The position numbers and the translations under genes are program-made. 43,430 bases of DNA, from NCBI GenBank assembly GCA_900471515.1, contig UCFC01000006.1:1-43430 (forward strand), given 5' to 3'. Under the pieces are notes generated by a model that was given only the letters and a program-made list of their open reading frames with translations, was not told the origin of the DNA and searched no databases. The stretch is from Hyphomicrobiales bacterium (GTDB taxonomy: Bacteria > Pseudomonadota > Alphaproteobacteria > Rhizobiales > Rhizobiaceae). This document shows, in pieces, positions 17,615-27,205 of the stretch; position 1 is the first letter of the stretch; each line of letters begins with the position of its first letter.

Positions 17615-18618
17615 TGGAAGCCACTCTCTCCCTTCCGCTGCTGATCGGCCTGATCGGCGTGGCGCTGTTCTTCGATTTTCTCAACGGGCTGCACGACGCG
17701 GCGAATTCGATTGCGACGATCGTTTCGACGCGCGTGCTGCGGCCGCAATATGCCGTCGCCTGGGCGGCGTTCTTCAATTTCATCGCCTTCCTGTTCTTCG
17801 GCCTGCATGTGGCCGAAACGCTCGGCACCGGCATCATCGATCCGGCGATCGTCTCGCCGCAGGTCATTTTCGCGGCGCTCATGGGGGCGATCGTCTGGAA
17901 CATCGTCACCTGGCTGTTCGGCATTCCCTCGTCGTCGTCGCATGCGCTGGTCGGCGGGCTGGTCGGGGCGGGGCTGGCGAAGGTCGGCGTCAGCTCCATC
18001 GTATGGAGCGGCCTGCTGAAGACGGTCGGCGCGATCGTCCTGTCGCCGGCGATCGGCTTCCTGCTGGCGCTGTTCTTCGTGCTCGTCGTCTCCTGGATGT
18101 TCGTGCGCCAGACGCCCTTTGCGGTCGACAGCACCTTCCGCGTCATGCAGTTCGTCTCGGCCTCGCTCTATTCGCTCGGCCATGGCGGCAACGATGCGCA
18201 GAAGACCATGGGCATCATCGCCGTTCTTCTCTTCAGCCAGGGGCAGCTCGGCCCGAGCTTCCATGTGCCGCTCTGGGTCGTCATTTCCTGCCAGTCGGCA
18301 ATGGCGCTCGGCACGCTCTTCGGCGGCTGGCGCATCGTTCACACGATGGGCTCGAAGATCACCCGGCTGAACCCGATGCAGGGCTTCTGCGCCGAGACCG
18401 GCGGGGCGCTGACGCTCTTTGCCGCGACATGGCTCGGCATTCCGGTATCGACGACCCACACGATCACCGGGGCGATCATCGGCGTCGGCGCCGCGCGGCG
18501 GCTTTCGGCCGTGCGCTGGGGTGTCGCCGGCAATATCGTCATCGCCTGGGTCGTCACCATGCCGGCCGCCGCCGCCATCGCCGCCGCCTGCTACGGGATT
18601 GCCGGCCTGTTCCAGTAG
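17614..18618 (+). CDS. pit: Low-affinity inorganic phosphate transporter Pit
   Basis: 334 aa, about ten membrane helices. Both PiT-family signature repeats are present: FDFLNGLHDAANSIATIVST near residues 18-37 and SLGHGGNDAQKTMGIIAVLL near 188-207, with a further GIPVSTTHTITGAIIGVG near 275. The transporter moves metal-phosphate with protons across the inner membrane. It is translationally coupled to the PhoU-like gene. Its stop lies four bases from the convergent LysR gene with no terminator between them. Confidence 0.95.
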   Translation: MEATLSLPLLIGLIGVALFFDFLNGLHDAANSIATIVSTRVLRPQYAVAWAAFFNFIAFLFFGLHVAETLGTGIIDPAIVSPQVIFAALMGAIVWNIVTWLFGIPSSSSHALVGGLVGAGLAKVGVSSIVWSGLLKTVGAIVLSPAIGFLLALFFVLVVSWMFVRQTPFAVDSTFRVMQFVSASLYSLGHGGNDAQKTMGIIAVLLFSQGQLGPSFHVPLWVVISCQSAMALGTLFGGWRIVHTMGSKITRLNPMQGFCAETGGALTLFAATWLGIPVSTTHTITGAIIGVGAARRLSAVRWGVAGNIVIAWVVTMPAAAAIAAACYGIAGLFQ

Positions 18619-18621
18619 GGC

Positions 18622-19521
18622 CTACGGCCTGCCGCGATAGCGCAGCGCATCGACGAGGATGGAGAAGGCGGCCGAGGGCTGGCGGCGGCTCGGGTAATAG
18701 AGGTGGTAGCCGGAAAACCACGGGCACCAATCCTCCATCACGCGGACGAGCGCGCCGGATTCGAGTTCGGCCTCAGCCATGTCCTCCATGACGAAGCCGA
18801 GGCCGAAGCCGGCGACGGCGGCGCGCACGATCATGCCGGTATTGTTGAAGGCGAGCTGGCCGTCCACGCGCACGCGCAGCTCGCGGCCGTCCTTTTCCAG
18901 CTCCCAGGCGTAGAAGCCGCCGCCGCTCAGTTGCCTCAGATTGATGCATTGGTGGGCCGCAAGGTCCTGCGGGCTTTTCGGCACGGGATGGCGGGCGAAA
19001 TAGTCGGGCGAACCGACAATCGCCATTCTCAGGTCGGGGCCGATCCTGACGGCGACCATGTCCTTGGCGAGCGCTTCGCCGAGTCGCACGCCGGCATCGA
19101 AACGTTCCGCAACAATGTCGGTGAAGCTGGAATCGAGCCCGAGTTCGACATGGATATCGGGATAGTCGTGCAGCAGGTTCTTCATGACCGGCCACAGGAT
19201 GGTGGTGGCCGCATGTTCGGCGGTCGTGATGCGGATGGTCCCGGCGGGGCGCTCGCGCAATTCGCCGAGCGAGGCCAGTTCGGCGCCGATACTGTCGAGC
19301 GCCGGCCGCAGCGTCGCAATCAGCCGGTCGCCGGCCTCGGTCGGGGCGACGTTGCGGGTCGTGCGCGTCAGCAGCCGCACGCCGAGGCGGGTTTCCAGGC
19401 GCCGGATCGTGTGGCTGAGGGCCGATTGCGACGTGCCGAGCCGGGCGGCGGCACGGGTGAAGTTCTGCTCGTCGGCCACGGCCAGGAAGGCATGGAGATC
19501 GGCCAGTTCCTCGCGCTTCAT
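18622..19521 (-). CDS. LysR-family transcriptional regulator
   Basis: 299 aa. N-terminal winged helix with NFTRAAARLGTSQSALSHTI (about 21-40) and a C-terminal LysR substrate domain in two lobes, of the group that ends with PSRRQPSAAFSILVDALRY, typical of regulators sitting next to oxidoreductases. AAAGG nine bases before the ATG supports the start. The start codon lies inside the palindrome CATTCATGAATG (19519-19530). The same TTCATGA half-site occurs at 19567 and in the long dyad between the aldo/keto reductase and alcohol dehydrogenase genes, which makes this protein their likely regulator. The effector is unknown. Confidence 0.92.
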   Translation of the reverse strand: MKREELADLHAFLAVADEQNFTRAAARLGTSQSALSHTIRRLETRLGVRLLTRTTRNVAPTEAGDRLIATLRPALDSIGAELASLGELRERPAGTIRITTAEHAATTILWPVMKNLLHDYPDIHVELGLDSSFTDIVAERFDAGVRLGEALAKDMVAVRIGPDLRMAIVGSPDYFARHPVPKSPQDLAAHQCINLRQLSGGGFYAWELEKDGRELRVRVDGQLAFNNTGMIVRAAVAGFGLGFVMEDMAEAELESGALVRVMEDWCPWFSGYHLYYPSRRQPSAAFSILVDALRYRGRP

Positions 19522-19573
19522 TCATGAATGCCTTTAATGGATGGGCTGCCGGCTCCTAGTTTCCGCTCATGAA
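19519..19573. promoter_or_regulatory. TTCATGA(A) motifs at the LysR gene start
   Basis: CATTCATGAATG (perfect palindrome, 19519-19530) overlaps the LysR start codon, and TCATGAA recurs at 19567-19573 in the gap after the MFS gene. They match the arms of the dyad at 21972-22010 and suggest autoregulation. Confidence 0.5.
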
Positions 19574-19582
19574 CCCAGCCGG

Positions 19583-20845
19583 TCAAGACCGCCGCCTTGC
19601 GGCAACGAGCGAAAGGCTTGCAAAGCTGCCGATGCCGGCAAGGGCCGTGACCAGCGCGAGCGGACGCGGCGTGCCGTCGGCCAGCGCGCTGACGGCTGCC
19701 GAGCCGGCGATGCCGCTGCCATAGTGCAGCGCGCCGACGAGGGCGGAGACGGCGCCGGCGCGGGCGGGAAAATCCTGCAGCGCGCCACCAATGGAATTGG
19801 CGACGATCAGGCCCGACCAGGAGACGAAGAGAAGGAGCAGGGCGGCAAGCGCCCAGAGGCCGCCCCAGCCGGTCATGCCGGCGGCAAGCGTGGCAAGGCC
19901 TGACATCATGGCGCCCGACGTGCCGATCTTCAGCATGGTCGTCGTGCCGAGCCGGGCGACGAGGCGCGAGTTCAGCATGTTGGTCGCCATGATGCCGACA
20001 ATGCCGAGCGCAAAGATGATGCCGTAGAGTTCGGGGGCGACGCGGTAATAGTCGATATAGGCGAAGGGCGTGCCGGCAATATAGGCGTAGATGCCGGCAT
20101 AGAAGAAGCCGCCGGCCGCGGCAAAGCCGAGAAGCCGCCGGTTGCGGATCAGGCAGGCGTAGCCGGCAAGCGCCGACATGATCGGCTCGCGGTTGCGCCG
20201 CTCCTCCGCAAGGGTCTCGGGAATGGTGAAGAGGGCCGCGAGCGTGGCGAGGCCGACGGCGACCAGCACCCAGAAGATCGTGCGCCAGCCGGAGAGCGCC
20301 AGGATCTGGCCGCCGACGATCGGCCCGAGCAGCGGCGCGATCGCCATGACGGTCATCAGGGTCGAGAGCATCTGGGCAGCGCGGCTTCCTTCATAGAGAT
20401 CGCGCACCATGGCGCGCGCCAGCACCACGCCGGCGCAGGCGCCGACCGCCTGCACGACGCGCCAGCAGATCATTTCGCCGGCCGAGTTCGAGATCGCGCA
20501 GCCGGCCGAGCCGATGACGAAGAAGAGCAGGCCGACGGCGACGGGAAGCCGGCGGCCATACCTGTCGCCGAGCGGCCCCCAGAAGAGCTGGCCGAGGCTG
20601 AAGCCGATGAGGAAGCCCGACACGGTAAGCTCGATCGAGCCGGTATCGGCGCCGAGATCGCGGCCCATCGCCGGCATGGCGGGAAGGTAGAGGTCGGTGG
20701 AGATCGAGGCGAAGCCCATGAGGGCGCTCAGCACCGCAAGCACGCGCAGGCGTGGCGGCGTCGCGGCGGGCGGGGACGCAGTGGGCGGGGACGGGGCAAT
20801 CGTTTCCGCGCGGTCGTCGGCGGAGCCTGCAAGTTCATGGGCCAT
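19583..20845 (-). CDS. MFS multidrug efflux transporter, Bcr/CflA family
   Basis: 420 aa, twelve membrane helices. Landmarks: MGFASISTDLYLPAMPAMGR near residues 40-60 (motif D1 of 12-TM drug antiporters), GDRYGRRLPVAVGLLFFV (motif A) and QAVGACAGVVLARAMVRDL (motif B region), all typical of Bcr/CflA-type proton-driven drug exporters. The N-terminal 30 residues are an Ala/Pro/Ser-rich cytoplasmic extension. It sits between the aldo/keto reductase and LysR genes on the same strand, suggesting export of the compound the pathway handles. A hairpin at 20872-20895 lies between it and the reductase gene. Confidence 0.92.
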   Translation of the reverse strand: MAHELAGSADDRAETIAPSPPTASPPAATPPRLRVLAVLSALMGFASISTDLYLPAMPAMGRDLGADTGSIELTVSGFLIGFSLGQLFWGPLGDRYGRRLPVAVGLLFFVIGSAGCAISNSAGEMICWRVVQAVGACAGVVLARAMVRDLYEGSRAAQMLSTLMTVMAIAPLLGPIVGGQILALSGWRTIFWVLVAVGLATLAALFTIPETLAEERRNREPIMSALAGYACLIRNRRLLGFAAAGGFFYAGIYAYIAGTPFAYIDYYRVAPELYGIIFALGIVGIMATNMLNSRLVARLGTTTMLKIGTSGAMMSGLATLAAGMTGWGGLWALAALLLLFVSWSGLIVANSIGGALQDFPARAGAVSALVGALHYGSGIAGSAAVSALADGTPRPLALVTALAGIGSFASLSLVAARRRS

Positions 20846-20871
20846 GCGTCTTCTTTCGGCAAACGGGTCGA

Positions 20872-20895
20872 GGCCGGGGTGTTCCGGCCCCGGCC
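20872..20895 (-). other. GC-rich hairpin between reductase and MFS genes
   Basis: Perfect 8-bp stem GGCCGGGG / CCCCGGCC with loop TGTTCCGG, not followed by a T run. It may reduce read-through or protect the upstream mRNA end. Confidence 0.4.
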
Positions 20896-20917
20896 TGCCT
20901 TGCTGGGAGGTCGGGCC

Positions 20918-22010
<1,093 letters not shown>

Positions 22011-22114
22011 AACTGCCCATCTAATCCGATCAATGGAGGGGTGGTAGATTCGGTCCTGACCACCGTGCGGACCCGCTTCAGGGACGCGCGGGCCGATCAG
22101 AAAAGGACATAGCC

Positions 22115-23131
22115 ATGCTGGCAACAATCATGCGCGCCCCCGGCGACGTGCGCTGCGAGGAAGTCGCCGAGCCGACGATCCAGAAGCCGACCGACGCGAT
22201 CATCAGGCTTTCGGCATCCTGCATCTGCGGATCGGACCTCTGGCCCTATCGCGGCCTCAACGAGGTGAACGAGCCGAGGGCGATGGGCCACGAATATTGC
22301 GGCATCGTCGTGGAGGTCGGCAGCGCGGTGAAGACGGTCAGGCCCGGCCAGTTCGTCGTCGGCTCCTTCTGCCTGTCCGACAATACCTGCCCGCATTGCC
22401 GGTTCGGTTTCCAGTCGTCCTGCGAGCAGCGCGAATTCATGAGCGGGGCGCAGGCGCCCTTCGCCCGCGTGCCGCTTGCCGACGGCACGCTGGTTGCGAC
22501 CTCGGCGCTTCCCGCCGACGACCTGATCCCGAGCCTGCTTGCCGTTTCCGACGTGCTCGGGACCGGCTGGTATGCGGCGGACGCGGCGGGCGTGCAGGAG
22601 GGCTCGACCGCCGTCGTCGTGGGCGACGGCGCCGTCGGGCTGATGGGCGTGCTTGCCGCAAGGCAGATGGGTGCGGCGCGCATCATCGCCATGAGCCGCC
22701 ACAAGAGCCGCCAGGACCTGGCGCTGGAATTCGGCGCGACCGACATCGTTTCCGAACGCGGCGAGCAAGGGGTGGCGCGGATCAAGGAACTGACCGGCGG
22801 CGTCGGCGCCGACAGCGTTCTGGAATGCGTCGGCACACAGGAATCGATGGGGCAGGCGGTCGATTGCGCCCGTCCGGGCGGCAAGATCGGCTTCGTCGGC
22901 GTGCCGCACGGCGTCACGTTCGACGGCCAGCAACTGTTCTTCCAGCAGAAGAGCCTGCTTGGCGGGCCGGCGCCGGTGCGCCGCTATCTGCCCTATCTGA
23001 TGGATCTCGTCCTCGACCGCACCATCAACCCCGGCAAGGTCTTCGACCTGCATATTCCGCTTGAGGATGTGGCCGAAGGCTACAGGGCGATGGACGAGCG
23101 CCGCGCGATCAAGGCCCTGCTCAGGGTCTGA
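22115..23131 (+). CDS. Zinc-dependent alcohol dehydrogenase family protein
   Basis: 338 aa medium-chain dehydrogenase. The catalytic zinc site is present: Cys38 and Asp41 in CICGSDLWPYRG, His59-Glu60 in GHEYCG. The structural-zinc loop is unusual: Cys92, Cys95 and Cys103 are kept (TCPHCRFGFQSSC), but the first cysteine is replaced by Asn90, with Cys86 possibly substituting. The nucleotide-binding motif GDGAVGLMGVLAAR is clear and is followed by MSRHKSR, whose basic residues suggest NADP(H). The ATG at 22115 lies 23 bases before the carboxymuconolactone-decarboxylase-like gene's partner end; the next gene follows its stop by 23 bases. It is probably controlled by the LysR dyad upstream. Confidence 0.92.
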   Translation: MLATIMRAPGDVRCEEVAEPTIQKPTDAIIRLSASCICGSDLWPYRGLNEVNEPRAMGHEYCGIVVEVGSAVKTVRPGQFVVGSFCLSDNTCPHCRFGFQSSCEQREFMSGAQAPFARVPLADGTLVATSALPADDLIPSLLAVSDVLGTGWYAADAAGVQEGSTAVVVGDGAVGLMGVLAARQMGAARIIAMSRHKSRQDLALEFGATDIVSERGEQGVARIKELTGGVGADSVLECVGTQESMGQAVDCARPGGKIGFVGVPHGVTFDGQQLFFQQKSLLGGPAPVRRYLPYLMDLVLDRTINPGKVFDLHIPLEDVAEGYRAMDERRAIKALLRV

Positions 23132-23154
23132 GAAAAGCCGGCAGGAGATTTCAG

Positions 23155-23880
23155 ATGGTGACGAAATTCGAAAGGGCGGGACGCGCGCGCGTCGCGCCGG
23201 ATGTCGTGCATGAGGTCGCGCCCGGCCTCGGCCATTTCACCGACGACGTCCTGTTCGGCGAGGTCTGGCTGCGGCCGCAGCTTGCGCCGCGCGACCGCAG
23301 CCTGGTCACGGTGGCGGTTCTTGTCGCGACCGGCAAGGTGGCGCAGATCGGCTCGCATGTGCGCCGCGCGCTCGACAACGGCGTCGAACCTTCCGAACTC
23401 GGCGAGGTCTTCACCCATCTCGCTTTCTACAGCGGATGGCCGAACGCCATGTCGGCGGTGGCCGAGACCCGCGCGGTCTTCGAAGAGCGCGGCATCGGCC
23501 CGGTCCCCGGCAGCGACCGGGCGCCGATAGACCTGCCGCGGGAGGGCGAAGCGGCACGGGCGGCGCGGGTGGCCGCGACGGTCGCGCCTACGGCTCCGGC
23601 GCTGGCGGACCTTACCGACCGCGTATTGTTTGGCGACCTCTGGAGACGGCCGGACCTGTCTGCGCGCGACCGCAGCCTGATAACGGTGGCCGCGCTGATT
23701 GCGATCGGCCAGCCGGAGCAGCTTCCCTTCCATGCCGGCAGGGCGATGGATAACGGGCTGACGCAGGAGGAGGCCTCGGAAATGCTCGCCCATATCGCCT
23801 TCTACGCCGGCTGGCCGCGGGCCATGTCGGCGGTCCCGGTGATCGGGCGTGTCTTTGCGGCACGAGCGGCCGGGGCCTGA
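23155..23880 (+). CDS. Tandem carboxymuconolactone decarboxylase-like (CMD) protein
   Basis: 241 aa made of two CMD-family domains. Repeat 1 (about 33-110) has PRDRSLVTVAVLVATGK and HLAFYSGWPNAMSAV; repeat 2 (about 155-235) has ARDRSLITVAALIAIGQ and HIAFYAGWPRAMSAV, so an internal duplication is obvious. Neither repeat has the CxxC of AhpD-type peroxidases, so a gamma-CMD-like or unknown role is more likely. GGAG precedes the ATG, 23 bases after the dehydrogenase stop, implying one operon. Such proteins often accompany dehydrogenases and aldo/keto reductases in stress-induced loci. Confidence 0.9.
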   Translation: MVTKFERAGRARVAPDVVHEVAPGLGHFTDDVLFGEVWLRPQLAPRDRSLVTVAVLVATGKVAQIGSHVRRALDNGVEPSELGEVFTHLAFYSGWPNAMSAVAETRAVFEERGIGPVPGSDRAPIDLPREGEAARAARVAATVAPTAPALADLTDRVLFGDLWRRPDLSARDRSLITVAALIAIGQPEQLPFHAGRAMDNGLTQEEASEMLAHIAFYAGWPRAMSAVPVIGRVFAARAAGA

Positions 23881-23997
23881 AACAGGCGGCTCTTCGGGCC
23901 GGCCGGTCCGCGCTACCTCAATTTTCAGGGGTCTCTATTTTCCATCGGATGTTGCGCCCTAATCTCCCTGCAAGAAGAAGGAGAGAGCAGGCAGACC

Positions 23998-24558
23998 ATG
24001 CATATGATTGCGCATTCATCCGAACGGGACGAGACCATATCCGCAAGTGCCGCAGGCCGCAGGATCGACAGGAGCGGCGCCATCTGCTGCCGGGTGGAAA
24101 GGGGCGGGGCGCTGACCGTGCTGCTGATCGCAAGCCGCGAGACCGGCCGCTGGACAATCCCGACAGGCATTCCCGGCAGGCGGGAAAAGCCCTATCGCTG
24201 CGCCCAGCGCCAGGCGCTGCAGGAAGTGGGCGTCAGCGGCAAGGTCCGCAAGAAGCCGCTCGCCCACTATGCCGATCTCAGCGACCCCGGAAATCCGCTC
24301 AGGGTTTCGCTCCATCTGCTGCGGCTGAAGAGCGAGGCCGGTCACTGCGCCGAATATGCCCAGAGGCAGAAGATCTGGATCTCTCCGGCGCAGGCGGCGC
24401 TGCTGGTCGAAGAGCCGGAACTGCGGGCGCTCTTCCTCTCGTTCGATGCCGACAATCCGCTGACATCGCAGGACAGGCTGAAACCGCGCCGCATCCACGG
24501 CCGGCATCCCGCCCATGACGCGCCGGTCTCCCTTGCTTCGTCGGCGGCCTCGCCCTGA
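23998..24558 (+). CDS. Nudix-fold protein with degenerate catalytic box
   Basis: 186 aa, related along its length to the Nudix protein at 16304 (GRWTIPTGIPG versus GRWIIPKGWPM, and the downstream KIWISPAQAALLVEEPELRA matching LDWVSPDEAARRVRELELKS). The Nudix box reads REKPYRCAQRQALQEVGV: where the consensus has RE-U-x-EE, this protein has RQ-A-L-QE, so two of the three metal-binding glutamates are glutamine. It may be catalytically dead or altered. AAGGAGAGAG lies upstream of the ATG with rather long spacing; a second ATG two codons later is equally possible. The C-terminal 25 residues are Ala/Ser-rich. Confidence 0.8.
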   Translation: MHMIAHSSERDETISASAAGRRIDRSGAICCRVERGGALTVLLIASRETGRWTIPTGIPGRREKPYRCAQRQALQEVGVSGKVRKKPLAHYADLSDPGNPLRVSLHLLRLKSEAGHCAEYAQRQKIWISPAQAALLVEEPELRALFLSFDADNPLTSQDRLKPRRIHGRHPAHDAPVSLASSAASP

Positions 24559-24573
24559 CGATCTCCGGGCAGC

Positions 24574-24616
24574 GGGCCGCAGCGCGGGTAATCCGCCGCG
24601 GCCCTGCGTCATTTTT
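24574..24616 (+). terminator. Probable terminator after the degenerate Nudix gene
   Basis: Stem GGGCCGC / GCGGCCC (24574-24580, 24598-24604) with a 17-base loop that can pair internally, followed by TGCGTCATTTTT. It lies in the short gap before the convergent glutathione transferase gene. Confidence 0.5.
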
Positions 24617-24640
24617 GCAACCCTGTGCCGAGGGTCCCGC

Positions 24641-25324
24641 TCAAAAGCCCATGCGCCTGAGGTCTTCGGGCAGGAAGTTCTGGCCGCTGCGGTTGCTGAC
24701 GGCGGGAAGTGCTGCCATGCGCGCCTGCCATTGTGTCACCGCATCGAGACCGGGCGGCACGAGGCCGGCGACTTCGGCAAAGGCGAGGCCGGCAAGCAGG
24801 GTGATGTCGGCCATCGAATAGGCCTCGCCGGCCAGGAAGGGCTGGCTTGAGAGGATGCCGTCGAAATAGCGCAGGCCCTGCCTTGCCTTCTCGCCCTCGC
24901 GCTCGCCCATCTCGGTGCGGCCCTGCCATTGCGGGCTCTTGAAGGCCTGCAGGGCGGCGCCGAGGCCGGGGGTGGCGTGGTGGAAATAGATGCCGACCGG
25001 ATCGAGCACATAGGCTTCGGCGCGGCGCTGCATCATGTGGATGAGCGCCTTTTCCTTCGGCGTGCGGCCGGTCAGCTCCGGCCGGCCGTCGAGATTGTCG
25101 AGATATTCGGTAATGGCCGTGCTTTCGGAAATCAGCGTGCCGTCGTCGAGTTCGAGCACCGGCAGGACGCCGGAAGGGTTTTTGGCGAGGAAGGCGGGCT
25201 GCTTGTGTTCGGCGGCGATCAGATCGACGGGCACGAATTCGACCTGGGAATCGAGGCCCTTCTGCGCCAGCACGATGCGGATGCGCATGGGGTTGGGAAA
25301 GCCCGGCCTGTCATAGATTTTCAT
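24641..25324 (-). CDS. Glutathione S-transferase family protein
   Basis: 227 aa cytosolic GST. The thioredoxin-like N-terminal domain (1-80) begins MKIYDRPGFPNPMRIRIVLA and carries the glutathione-binding NPSGVLPVLELDDGTLISES with the cis-Pro and the E-S pair; the helical C-terminal domain (about 90-215) contains FLAGEAYSMADITLLAGLAF, the N-capping box/Asp of GSTs. There is no Cys in the active-site position; the Ser/Tyr near residue 4-10 would be the catalytic candidate. GAAAGAG precedes the ATG at 25324. It diverges from the LysR gene at 25515 and is its most likely target. Confidence 0.92.
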   Translation of the reverse strand: MKIYDRPGFPNPMRIRIVLAQKGLDSQVEFVPVDLIAAEHKQPAFLAKNPSGVLPVLELDDGTLISESTAITEYLDNLDGRPELTGRTPKEKALIHMMQRRAEAYVLDPVGIYFHHATPGLGAALQAFKSPQWQGRTEMGEREGEKARQGLRYFDGILSSQPFLAGEAYSMADITLLAGLAFAEVAGLVPPGLDAVTQWQARMAALPAVSNRSGQNFLPEDLRRMGF

Positions 25325-25514
25325 GGGTTTCTCTTTCGTTTGGACATGGGGCGGCACGCGCCTCCGAGCCGAGAGGACGCCGTGCCGGGGATTGCTGGTC
25401 GATGTGGCGAAGGGGCAGGCCTTGCCCGGCAGCCCTTCTTGCCAAGATATGGCACGCCGCCTATTGTTTGATAATGCGCTTCACTATGATCACGCTGTAA
25501 AGCAAGGCTATACA

Positions 25515-26462
25515 ATGGACCGAGCGGAACTGGACGGCCTTGCAATCTTCCTGGCGGTGGCCGAGCAGAACGGCTTTCGCGCCGCCGCGCGGCAACTGGG
25601 CCTGACGCCATCGGCCATCAGCCAGGGCATCCAGAGCCTGGAGCGGCGGGTGGGGGCGGCACTCTTTGCGCGCACGACACGCAGCGTGCGGCTGACGGAA
25701 GCCGGCCAGAAGCTGCTTGCCCATGCCGGGCCTGCCGCCTCGATGTTTCAGGCGGGCCTCAACGCCGCCCGCGATCTCGGCGAGCAGCCGGGCGGCAACC
25801 TGCGCATCAACGCGCCGCGCCCGGCCGTCTCGCTGCTGATCAACAGCCTGCTGCCGGAATTTCACGAGGCCTATCCCAATATCACGCTCGAACTTTCCGG
25901 CGACGACGAGTTCGCCAACATCGTCGAGCAGGGCTTCGATGCCGGCATCCGGCTCGGCCACACGATCGAGCTCGACATGATCTCGACCTGGCTGACGCCG
26001 CCGGACAAGATCGTCACGGTCGGCGCACCGGCCCTGCTGGGCAAATATCCGCGCCCCAGCCATCCGCGCGCGCTGCAGGGGCTGCCTGCGCTTCTGACCC
26101 GGCGGGGCGGGCAGGTGTCGCGCACCTGGGAATTCGTCGAGGGCGGCGAGAGCCTGAAGGTCGCCGTCGACGGCCCGCTCATCCTCAACGATTACGAGGC
26201 TTCGATCCGCGCGGCCCTTCGCGGCGTCGGCTTCCTGCATACGGTCGGCTCGGTCGTCCGCCACCATATCGAACAGGGAAATCTCGTGCCGGTGCTGGAG
26301 GATTACGTCCGCGACGTGCCGGGCCTCTGCCTCTATTACCCGAGCCGCAGCCAGTCGCTGCCGAAGCTTCGGGCCTTCGTGGAGTTTGCGACCAGACGCA
26401 TGCGGCAGGGCGTGGCGGCGGACGCGTTCTCGGTGCAGCCGCAGCCGGCAGCGCGGGGCTGA
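25515..26462 (+). CDS. LysR-family transcriptional regulator (second)
   Basis: 315 aa. Winged helix with NGFRAAARQLGLTPSAISQG near residues 20-40, then RTTRSVRLTEAGQKLL, then a LysR effector domain ending LYYPSRSQSLPKLRAFVEFA, the same subgroup as the regulator at 18622. The ATG at 25515 is preceded by AAGG; the frame is open for 64 codons upstream, but that stretch is antisense to the GST leader and has no domain. Divergent from the GST gene (190-base gap), which it probably controls. A hairpin follows its stop. Confidence 0.92.
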   Translation: MDRAELDGLAIFLAVAEQNGFRAAARQLGLTPSAISQGIQSLERRVGAALFARTTRSVRLTEAGQKLLAHAGPAASMFQAGLNAARDLGEQPGGNLRINAPRPAVSLLINSLLPEFHEAYPNITLELSGDDEFANIVEQGFDAGIRLGHTIELDMISTWLTPPDKIVTVGAPALLGKYPRPSHPRALQGLPALLTRRGGQVSRTWEFVEGGESLKVAVDGPLILNDYEASIRAALRGVGFLHTVGSVVRHHIEQGNLVPVLEDYVRDVPGLCLYYPSRSQSLPKLRAFVEFATRRMRQGVAADAFSVQPQPAARG

Positions 26463-26488
26463 GGGCCGGCGGCTTACGAAGCCGGCCC
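26463..26488. terminator. Bidirectional hairpin between convergent genes
   Basis: Perfect stem GGGCCGGC / GCCGGCCC (26463-26470, 26481-26488) with a 10-base loop, directly after the LysR stop and 12 bases from the stop of the convergent ATPase gene. It lacks a T run in either direction. Confidence 0.5.
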
Positions 26489-26500
26489 CCGACCTCCGAT

Positions 26501-27205
26501 CTAGCCTATGTGCTGCAACTGGACATCGCGATTGTGCAGGAAGCAGGCCTTGTCGAACAGCCACAGGTCCAGCCGATTGGGCAGCCGGACATCGCCAAGG
26601 TCCGGCAGGGCCTTGCCTTCGGCCTCGAAGGCGCGGTCGATCTGCGAGATGAAGGCCAGCACCGTGCCGCTGTTGCGGGCAAAGGTCTTGAGGGCCTGCA
26701 CCTGTTCGGAAAGCGGCGGCTTGCTGCGCTGCTGGTCGAGGATCTGCAGGTAGTCGACGACGCCGACGGCGCCGCGCGGCGCGCCCCGGAGATGGCGGAT
26801 GATGTAGTCGGCGCTGATATCGTCCGAGGTGACGATCTCGATCCTGTCGCCGAAAACCTCGCCGTCGGGCAGGGCATGGATGCGCTTCAGGCTCTGCTCC
26901 TGCGTATATTCGAGCGTGAAGAACGTGGCCTTGCGGCCCTCTCTTGCGGCATCGATGAGAAGCTGCAGGCCAAGCAGCGTCTTGCCGTGGCTGGGACGGG
27001 CGGCGATCAGGACGAGATCGCCTTCGACAAGCTGCGACAGCATGGACGGCACGGACGCCTCATGCCGGGCGGCAAGCAGGCTCCAGCCGGTAAAGCCTTC
27101 CTGCCGGGCGATGCGGTCGAGCGCCTGGTGAAGCGGGATCGTATCCGTGCGCGCAAGCAGTTTCGCCTTGCGCTTCAGCTGATGGATGGGTGCGGACAGT
27201 TTCAT
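26501..27205 (-). CDS. Orphan DnaB-like RecA-fold ATPase
   Basis: 234 aa, half the length of replicative DnaB and lacking its N-terminal domain. The RecA-type core follows DnaB motif by motif: Walker A ARPSHGKT (69-76), catalytic Glu99 in FFTLEYT, Walker B VVDYLQI (149-155), FISQIDR (185-191, the DnaB SQLNR motif) and a shortened LGDVRLPNRLDLW segment. The first 50 residues (KRKAKLLART, then ALDRIARQEGFTGWSLLAA) resemble a small N-terminal helical module found in other rhizobial proteins. GGAGG lies before the ATG. No replication gene is adjacent. It may act in DNA handling or repair, but its function is unknown. Confidence 0.85.
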   Translation of the reverse strand: MKLSAPIHQLKRKAKLLARTDTIPLHQALDRIARQEGFTGWSLLAARHEASVPSMLSQLVEGDLVLIAARPSHGKTLLGLQLLIDAAREGRKATFFTLEYTQEQSLKRIHALPDGEVFGDRIEIVTSDDISADYIIRHLRGAPRGAVGVVDYLQILDQQRSKPPLSEQVQALKTFARNSGTVLAFISQIDRAFEAEGKALPDLGDVRLPNRLDLWLFDKACFLHNRDVQLQHIG

